Shown in pieces: positions 58,557 to 64,000 of a stretch of DNA of 64,000 nt. The stretch is taken from positions 2,046,001 to 2,110,000 of the forward strand of contig NZ_JAVTSS010000002.1 in NCBI RefSeq assembly GCF_032678705.1, given 5' to 3'. Position numbers and translations under genes: made by a program. The notes beneath the pieces are model-generated. The model was not told the origin of the DNA. It searched no databases and saw nothing but the letters and a program-made list of their open reading frames with translations. Each line of letters begins with the position of its first letter. The stretch's first letter is position 1. The stretch comes from Pedobacter frigiditerrae. GTDB lineage: Bacteria; Bacteroidota; Bacteroidia; Sphingobacteriales; Sphingobacteriaceae.

Positions 58557-59159
58557 TTATTTTTTGTCTTTTAAATAAGCTTCATTTAAGCCAACAAGTA
58601 CTGGAGAAGTTACATCTAAAGTTTCATCAGCAAATAAAATAGCACTATTACCTTTTGAGTAAGTTAACACCATTTTATAACCTTTTGATTTTGAATATGT
58701 TTTTAAGTAATCAGCAATTTTGTTGTAAAGTGCTTCTTGTTCTTTAGCATTTTCGTTTTGTAAAGCAGCACCAGCATTTTGCTGATAAGCTTTTAACTCT
58801 TGGTCTTTACGTTGTAATCTTTGCTCAGTTGCAGCTCTTTGGTCGGCTGGTAAAGTATTAGCTTGTGCTTGATATGCTTGTACCTCACGCTGAAAAGCTT
58901 GGCCTTTAGCAGCTAAATCAGCTTCTGCAGCTTTACCTTTAGTTTCCATTTTAGCTTTAATGTCTTTAGCATATTCGTATTTGGTTAACAATGAGTCAGA
59001 GTTAACGTAAACGATTTTCTCATCAGCAGCAACAGTTGCGCTAGTTGTTTTTGCAGCCGTTGCATCAGTTTTTGCATCCTTATTTCCACAAGCAGACAGT
59101 ACCGAAACTATTGCTATTGCAGTAGCTAAACTGCTTACTTTTAATGTAGTTATCTTCAT
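58557..59159 (-). CDS. OmpH/Skp-family periplasmic chaperone, lipoprotein variant
   Basis: 200 residues. Signal peptide ends VLSACGNKD, a lipobox, so this OmpH-like protein is probably membrane-anchored, whereas Skp itself is soluble. After a low-complexity Ala/Thr linker comes the family strand KIVYVNSDSLLTKYEYAKDI. A long helical hairpin follows, rich in Ala, Gln and Lys (RKDQELKAYQQNAGAALQNE), and the closing strand GYKMVLTYSKGNSAILFAD. Skp trimers hold outer-membrane proteins in transit. A -7 box (TATATTTG on the minus strand, 59180-59187) lies upstream. Confidence 0.87.
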   Translation of the reverse strand: MKITTLKVSSLATAIAIVSVLSACGNKDAKTDATAAKTTSATVAADEKIVYVNSDSLLTKYEYAKDIKAKMETKGKAAEADLAAKGQAFQREVQAYQAQANTLPADQRAATEQRLQRKDQELKAYQQNAGAALQNENAKEQEALYNKIADYLKTYSKSKGYKMVLTYSKGNSAILFADETLDVTSPVLVGLNEAYLKDKK

Positions 59160-59294
59160 TATGTTTTATTAAATTTTAGCAAATATAAAAATCAAAACCG
59201 AGTATCCTAAAAATAGGTGTTTTTTAATCAAAAAACAGATGATTTCAACACTCAAATAGTTATCCACAATGTGCCTTAAGTGGTAAAAAATGGT

Positions 59295-59302
59295 TATTTT
59301 TG
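59295..59302 (+). promoter_or_regulatory. Possible -7 box of gyrB
   Basis: TATTTTTG fits TAnnTTTG and lies 24 bases before the gyrB ATG; the -33 region is weak (TTAAG). Confidence 0.4.
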
Positions 59303-59326
59303 ATTCTTTATGTATTAAATAAAATT

Positions 59327-61285
59327 ATGAGCGAAGAAAAAGATCCAAACTCAAATTATGGAGCCGATAATATACAGGTTTTAGAAGGTTTAGAGGCTGT
59401 TCGTAAGCGTCCTTCGATGTATATCGGTGATACCGGAATTAAAGGTTTGCACCACCTAGTTTATGAAGTTGTAGATAACTCGATAGATGAGGCATTGGCT
59501 GGTCACGCAGATACCATTTATGTAAATATTCTTAAAGATAATTCGATTAGGGTAGAAGATAATGGTCGCGGTATTCCAACCGGAATAAATAAGAAAGAAA
59601 ATAAATCAGCACTAGAAATCGTAATGACGGTTTTACACGCTGGTGGTAAATTTGATAAAGACACCTATAAAGTTTCTGGTGGTTTGCATGGTGTTGGGGT
59701 AAGTTGTGTTAACGCATTATCGACGCACTTGAGAGCCGAAGTTCATCGTGAAGGCGAAATATGGGTGCAAGAATACAACATTGGTAAACCTTTGTACGAC
59801 GTTAAGCAAATTGGAACTACTGAAAAACGTGGTACAATTGTGACCTTTAGTCCAGATGCAACCATTTTTACGCAAACTACTGAGTATCGTTTTGATACAT
59901 TGGCATCTCGTTTACGTGAATTATCATTCCTAAATAAAGGTATTAGCCTAACATTGGTTGATGAGCGTGAAACATTGGCTGATGGTACTTTCTTAACCGA
60001 AGTGTTCAAGTCTGAAGGTGGATTAAAGGAATTTGTTCAGTTTTTAGACGGAACTCGTCCATCGCTAATTCCTGAGCCAATTTATGTTGAGGGAATTAAA
60101 AATGGTATTCCTGTAGAGTTAGCGATGCAGTACAATGATAGCTACTCAGAAAATGTTCACTCTTATGTAAACAACATTAATACGCACGAAGGTGGAACAC
60201 ACATTGCTGGTTTTAGACGTGGTTTAACACGTACTTTAAAGGCTTATGCTGAGAAATCAGGCTTGCTTAAGAATGTTAAATTCGAAATAACTGGAGACGA
60301 TTTTAGAGAAGGCTTAACGGCAGTAGTTTCTGTAAAAGTTCAAGAACCACAATTTGAAGGTCAGACCAAAACTAAACTAGGTAATAGCGAGGTAATGGGT
60401 GCTGTAGATATTGCAGTAGGTGAGGCTTTGGGTATTTACTTAGAAGAATATCCAAAAGAAGCTAGAATGATCGTTAACAAGGTTATTTTGGCGGCAACGG
60501 CTAGAGCAGCAGCTCGTAAGGCTCGTGAAATGGTTCAACGTAAAAGTGTAATGGGCGGTTCTGGTTTGCCAGGAAAACTTGCCGATTGTTCTGATAGTGA
60601 TCCAGAAAAATGTGAATTATATCTTGTAGAGGGAGATTCCGCAGGTGGAACTGCTAAACAAGGTCGTGATCGTAATTTCCAAGCTATTTTACCATTAAAA
60701 GGAAAAATCCTGAACGTGGAAAAAGCAATGGAACATAAAATCTACGAAAACGACGAGATTAAAAATATGTTTACCGCTTTGGGTGTAAGTATCGGAACGC
60801 CTGAAGATGATAAAGCTTTAAATATCACTAAACTTCGTTACCACAAAATTGTAATCATGACAGATGCTGATATCGACGGGTCGCACATTACCACGTTGAT
60901 TTTAACATTCTTCTTCCGTTACATGAAAGCGCTAATCGAAGCTGGTTATGTTTATATTGCTGCGCCACCACTTTACCAAGTTAAAAAAGGTAAAGAGTTT
61001 GAATACTGCTGGAATGATGTTCAGCGTGATGCTGCGGTGCAACGTTTAAAAGGTGCTGGTAAAGAAGAAAGTGTTCACATTCAGCGTTACAAAGGTTTGG
61101 GTGAGATGAACGCAGAACAATTGTGGGATACCACTCTTGATCCAGCTAGACGTACCTTATTAAAAGCAACAATAGAAAATGCAGCAGAATGCGACCATAC
61201 TTTCTCTATGTTAATGGGCGATGAAGTTGCACCACGTAGAGAGTTTATTGAGCGTAACGCGAAATATGCTAAGATTGATGCTTAA
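59327..61285 (+). CDS. gyrB: DNA gyrase subunit B
   Basis: 652 residues from the ATG at 59327 (MSEEKDPNSNYGADNIQVLE); an upstream ATG at 59300 lies inside the promoter region. ATPase domain: VDNSIDEALAG, NGRGIPTG, GGLHGVGVSCVNALS. Transducer: VQEPQFEGQTKTKLGN. TOPRIM: LYLVEGDSAGGTAKQGRDRN, MTDADIDGSHI, and the C-terminal HIQRYKGLGEMNAEQLWDTT. The enzyme supercoils DNA with GyrA, which is not adjacent. No insertion in the TOPRIM domain of the E. coli kind is evident. Terminator at 61319-61348. Confidence 0.97.
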   Translation: MSEEKDPNSNYGADNIQVLEGLEAVRKRPSMYIGDTGIKGLHHLVYEVVDNSIDEALAGHADTIYVNILKDNSIRVEDNGRGIPTGINKKENKSALEIVMTVLHAGGKFDKDTYKVSGGLHGVGVSCVNALSTHLRAEVHREGEIWVQEYNIGKPLYDVKQIGTTEKRGTIVTFSPDATIFTQTTEYRFDTLASRLRELSFLNKGISLTLVDERETLADGTFLTEVFKSEGGLKEFVQFLDGTRPSLIPEPIYVEGIKNGIPVELAMQYNDSYSENVHSYVNNINTHEGGTHIAGFRRGLTRTLKAYAEKSGLLKNVKFEITGDDFREGLTAVVSVKVQEPQFEGQTKTKLGNSEVMGAVDIAVGEALGIYLEEYPKEARMIVNKVILAATARAAARKAREMVQRKSVMGGSGLPGKLADCSDSDPEKCELYLVEGDSAGGTAKQGRDRNFQAILPLKGKILNVEKAMEHKIYENDEIKNMFTALGVSIGTPEDDKALNITKLRYHKIVIMTDADIDGSHITTLILTFFFRYMKALIEAGYVYIAAPPLYQVKKGKEFEYCWNDVQRDAAVQRLKGAGKEESVHIQRYKGLGEMNAEQLWDTTLDPARRTLLKATIENAAECDHTFSMLMGDEVAPRREFIERNAKYAKIDA

Positions 61286-61318
61286 ACCCTAAATCCCCTA
61301 AAGGGGACTTAAATATAG

Positions 61319-61348
61319 ACCCTTCAAGTTAATTCTTGGAGGGTTTTT
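61319..61348 (+). terminator. Terminator of gyrB
   Basis: ACCCTTCAAG pairs with CTTGGAGGGT (one mismatch) around TTAATT, followed by T residues. A smaller hairpin CCCCTAAAGGGG lies just upstream. Confidence 0.85.
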
Positions 61349-61387
61349 AATTTTGAAAATGAAGGGTGGTAATTCTTCGGTAAATCC

Positions 61388-61602
61388 AGTCCTGCTTTTT
61401 GGTACAAGCTTTTTGTCCTTCGACTACGCTCAGGATGACAAAAAGCTTTCCCCGCCAATCAGGTTTATAGTGCAAGGGTTGTGCAGCTATGAGGGGTCTT
61501 ACTTGCACAAGCTTTAGTTTACAGCCCTGATTGTAGTGTTATCCTTTTTTGTGAAGCTGAGCCATGGCGAAGCTCAAAAAAGATTTAACGAAAAGCAGGA
61601 CT
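61388..61602. mobile_element. 215-bp non-coding element with 12-bp terminal inverted repeats
   Basis: AGTCCTGCTTTT (61388-61399) and AAAAGCAGGACT (61591-61602) are perfect inverted ends. Nested inside are AAGCTTTTTGTC/GACAAAAAGCTT (61406-61417, 61437-61448), CAATCAGG/CCTGATTG (61456-61463, 61526-61533) enclosing GTGCAAG/CTTGCAC (61470-61476, 61502-61508), and CTTTTTTG/CAAAAAAG (61544-61551, 61575-61582) around GAAGCT..GCCATGGC..AGCT. There is no reading frame. The layout resembles a non-autonomous palindromic element. No target-site duplication was obvious. The mobile nature is inferred. Confidence 0.55.
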
Positions 61603-61730
61603 AACTTTAATTTTAGCGAGGAATTTGCGCTTCAAATTATTACTGTAGCAAATCCATATTAAGTACAGAACTAAAAAAAGCCCCTTCCAAAATGATGTTG
61701 AAAGAGGCTAGATACTTGGTTATTTAATAT
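61603..61730. other. Non-coding remainder before bestrophin terminator
   Basis: Between the 215-bp element and the bestrophin stop there is no gene; it contains the minus-strand terminator at 61671-61709. Including the element, 61286-61730 is gene-free. Confidence 0.6.
61671..61709 (-). terminator. Terminator of the UspA-bestrophin unit
   Basis: On the minus strand AGCCTCTTTCAACA faces GGAAGGGGCT (imperfect stem, loop of about ten bases), followed by a run of seven T. Confidence 0.75.
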
Positions 61731-62657
61731 TTAGAGTATGTAATAAGACCCAATGCTTGCTTTTTCTACATGTGGCATATCTTCAAATAATTTGTTGTCA
61801 TCTAACATTTGGCACAAGTCTTTTTCTATATTTCTACAAATGGTTGTAGTAGGTGTATCTGTAGGTTTATTTTCAAAAGGGTCTTGTAAATGAACAGCCA
61901 TTTTCTCTACTAGCAAAAAGAATGCTGCAAGTGCGATAACCAATGGCACTTCCATGTAGCCAAAGTATTCAATTAAACCAAAAGGTAACAACACGATAAA
62001 TAGATGGATAGACATGTTGATATACTTGCTATAAGTAACTGGGAATATGGTGTTTTTAATACGTTCAGACCCACCCATGTGGTTACAAAGCGCAGTTATC
62101 GTTTTGTCAATTTCTATTTGTTGGTATTTATTAATCCAGCCTTCATTTAAAGCTTTTTTAAGGTCCATTGCATGTAATTCTAATAAAGCTACCATCACAT
62201 TTCGCTGGTTTTTAACAAATGCCAGTTCATTTTTATCAAGGTAGCGTTCTAAACCTTTATGAGAACTAAAGCCGCGTAAAGATTGACTTAAGGCGTTACA
62301 CCACGCAATTTGTCGTTTAATAAAGCGGTGTTTAAATTTTTCCACTTCATCTAAATCATAAGGGTTTTCTACAAATGATAAAATTTGTCGAGATATTGTT
62401 CTAGAATCGTTAACAATGGCGCCCCAAATTATTCTGGCTTCCCACCATCTGTCATAAGCTTGGTTAGACCTAAATGCCAATAGTAAGGAAATTACAGTAC
62501 CAAGTAAAGCTGGTACAGCAAGTGGAATAGAAATTCGGGTTACATGGAAATTCTCATAAAGAACTACAATACCTAATGAATAAGCAATTACAAAAAATAG
62601 CTCTTTTTTGATTTTTCCAAAAATATAAGTGAGGGGAATGTTATTTCGTAATAGCAT
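61731..62657 (-). CDS. Bestrophin-family ion channel protein
   Basis: 308 residues. Bacterial bestrophins form pentameric anion or cation channels in the cytoplasmic membrane. Four hydrophobic helices are visible, the first near residues 18-35 (LFFVIAYSLGIVVLYENF). The family signature follows: LLAFRSNQAYDRWWEARIIW, GAIVNDSRTISRQ. The second half has YSKYINMSIHLFIVLLPFGL and PLVIALAAFFLLVEKMAVHL followed by QDPFENKPTDTP, all typical. It follows the UspA-like gene by 24 bases, so the two form a small operon. Confidence 0.92.
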   Translation of the reverse strand: MLLRNNIPLTYIFGKIKKELFFVIAYSLGIVVLYENFHVTRISIPLAVPALLGTVISLLLAFRSNQAYDRWWEARIIWGAIVNDSRTISRQILSFVENPYDLDEVEKFKHRFIKRQIAWCNALSQSLRGFSSHKGLERYLDKNELAFVKNQRNVMVALLELHAMDLKKALNEGWINKYQQIEIDKTITALCNHMGGSERIKNTIFPVTYSKYINMSIHLFIVLLPFGLIEYFGYMEVPLVIALAAFFLLVEKMAVHLQDPFENKPTDTPTTTICRNIEKDLCQMLDDNKLFEDMPHVEKASIGSYYIL

Positions 62658-62681
62658 GATAAAATGAATAAGGGTTTATAA

Positions 62682-63179
62682 TTAAGCACTTAAAACTTGG
62701 ATGTTTTCTTGAGGCATCTTGGTGTCGAATAATTTTTCTTCTTTTGAGAATTCATTTACGTCTAATTCAACTACCTCGCAACCGCAACGTTTGGTTAAAG
62801 TTTTTGCGTCGATGCTGTATTTGTTTATTTTTTCGAAATTGTAATCTTTAGGGTAGGCGATAAAATCTGCATTAACACCATCTATAAAGTTTTTAAATGC
62901 TGCTACAGTATTCCCATAAAAGTACTCTATGCCAATAAATTTAATGTGGTTTGGGTATTTCTGCCTGTAAATCTCTAGCTGTGTGTAAAAGTCGTTGCTT
63001 ATGTTTTCGTAATCCCTGCTTCTGCGACTTAACATTAACATATCTGTGATTGAATCTGATAGCCCAAAAGCATGCATGAAAATTATGCCTATGTTTTGTG
63101 GTTTGTTTGTTAAAACCAAAGCATCAATAATTTTTACGCTCTCTGTATTAAAGTCTGTTGGTATTAAAATAGTTTTCAT
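62682..63179 (-). CDS. Universal stress protein-like protein
   Basis: 165 residues. The N-terminus MKTILIPTDFNTESVKIIDA and the alternating alpha/beta pattern (NIGIIFMHAFGLSD, IKFIGIEYFYGNTVAAFKNF) match the UspA fold. The usual ATP-binding 'G-x2-G-x9-G(S/T)' near the C-terminus is not clear, so it may not bind ATP. A Cys-Gly-Cys pair (KRCGCEVVELD) near residue 140 is noteworthy. It is co-transcribed with the bestrophin gene; a link to ion or envelope stress is inferred from this pairing. Confidence 0.75.
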   Translation of the reverse strand: MKTILIPTDFNTESVKIIDALVLTNKPQNIGIIFMHAFGLSDSITDMLMLSRRSRDYENISNDFYTQLEIYRQKYPNHIKFIGIEYFYGNTVAAFKNFIDGVNADFIAYPKDYNFEKINKYSIDAKTLTKRCGCEVVELDVNEFSKEEKLFDTKMPQENIQVLSA

Positions 63180-63295
63180 AGCTTTTCTTGTTTTTTAATG
63201 ATTGATTAAATAATTAATACAAGTTTAGGGCTATGATATTATAGCGAAATAAGAAGGAGATTAGAATGAGATTAGAATTTAAAAAAATGCTAAGA

Positions 63296-64000
63296 CTACT
63301 TAAGCGGCAACAAAACTTTAATTTCTGTACCTATTTGTTCTTGCGAACTAACGCCAATACTACCTCTATGCAAACGGATAATATTTAAAGATAAAGGCAA
63401 GCCAACACCATAGCCCTTAAATTCTGAGGTGTTTGATGCTCTATAAAATGGTTCGAAAACGTGTTGTACATCGCCTTGCGGAATTCCAATGCCTTGGTCT
63501 TTAACTGCAATGGATATTACATTAAGTTTACTGAGGAGCGTTATAAAAACAGTTTTGTTGTTAGAATATTTGCAAGCATTGCTAACAATGTTTGTTAAAG
63601 CAAGTTTAAGCAGGTTTTTGTTCGCTTTTAGGGTAATTAAGTTCTCGTCTTCGGGTAGTTGGCTAAAATCTATTTCAATTTTGCTTTCTGGGTGTACTTG
63701 ATTAACGGTTTGTTGCACTTCCCAAATCAATTCATCTACCCTTACTTGTTCCCAAGGCTGATTTTTTCCATTAAAACCAGATTGAGCCAAGCCTAGTAAA
63801 CTGGTTAAAATATGCTCTAATCTTTCGGCCTCATCTTTTATTTTAGTTAGTGCTTTTTGTTGTTTTTTAATGTCGGTTTCAGTCCTCATTGCCAATTCTA
63901 CCTCTCCACTAATTATGGTTAATGGTGTTCTTAACTCGTGTGATGCATTACTGATAAAATTATTTTGAGTTTCGAAAGCAGTTTCTAACCTGTTTAACAT
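63296..64000 (-). CDS. Sensor histidine kinase, N-terminus cut by window edge
   Basis: 234 residues of the C-terminal kinase core. The dimerisation/phospho-acceptor domain has FISNASHELRTPLTIISGEV with the His; the ATPase domain has LTNIVSNACKYSNNK (N box), VKDQGIGIPQ (G1 region), and GYGVGLPLSLNIIRLHRG. The sequence runs off the window at its N-terminal side, so the Met at 64000 is probably internal; MLNRLETAFETQ looks like the end of a HAMP domain. A partner response regulator would be expected beyond base 64000 and is not visible. Confidence 0.9.
   Translation of the reverse strand: MLNRLETAFETQNNFISNASHELRTPLTIISGEVELAMRTETDIKKQQKALTKIKDEAERLEHILTSLLGLAQSGFNGKNQPWEQVRVDELIWEVQQTVNQVHPESKIEIDFSQLPEDENLITLKANKNLLKLALTNIVSNACKYSNNKTVFITLLSKLNVISIAVKDQGIGIPQGDVQHVFEPFYRASNTSEFKGYGVGLPLSLNIIRLHRGSIGVSSQEQIGTEIKVLLPLK

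Overview
The window is AT-rich chromosomal DNA from a Bacteroidota bacterium, most likely family Sphingobacteriaceae and Pedobacter-like. The pointers are TonB-dependent receptors and a SusC/SusD pair, many Bacteroidota-style -7 promoter boxes (TAnnTTTG), almost no Shine-Dalgarno sequences, many Cys-anchored lipoproteins (SCxK/GCKK lipoboxes), an OlsF-type ornithine lipid synthase, DUF3467 downstream of rpoC, and protein-level resemblance throughout. The genus is inference.

Layout. 1-9 kb is housekeeping: partial purN, rpsT, radC, a secreted endonuclease/exonuclease/phosphatase-fold protein, pheT, a coiled-coil protein with zapA, a probable structured RNA, and rny. 9-23 kb is mostly envelope and metabolism: an Mpo1-like membrane protein, a TonB-dependent receptor with a large lipoprotein, a transglutaminase-like protein, olsF, a ComEA-like helix-hairpin-helix protein with apt, an acyl-CoA dehydrogenase, and a reductase-fold protein. 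23.3-28.6 kb is the most unusual block. It is a four-gene minus-strand operon encoding a papain-fold (C1) peptidase, a caspase-fold (C14) peptidase with duplicated beta-sandwich domains, a lipoprotein, and a secreted protein ending in a perfect octapeptide repeat. 29-33.8 kb is an orphan SusC/SusD pair.

33.9-49.3 kb is the translation and transcription core: rpsU, xerC, hpf, tRNA Thr-Tyr-Gly-Thr, tuf, tRNA-Trp, secE, nusG, rplKAJL and rpoBC. Its tRNA-tuf order and anticodons match the classical thrU-tyrU-glyT-thrT-tufB order of Escherichia coli. 49.4-64 kb mixes tRNA modification and repair (miaA, tsaC, CCA-adding enzyme), two glycan genes, dapD, small membrane and envelope genes, gyrB, bestrophin, a UspA-like protein and a truncated histidine kinase.

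Two themes deserve attention. First, intergenic DNA is full of inverted repeats: a GC-rich 52-bp hairpin, 'GTCA...TGAC' hairpins, slipped-word palindromes that run into gene ends, and a 215-bp element with 12-bp terminal inverted repeats and nested hairpins. Second, the only two strong Shine-Dalgarno sequences I noticed belong to rpsU (bS21) and hpf, in a phylum whose ribosomes normally hide the anti-SD behind bS21. All assignments come from reading the sequence; no database search was run.
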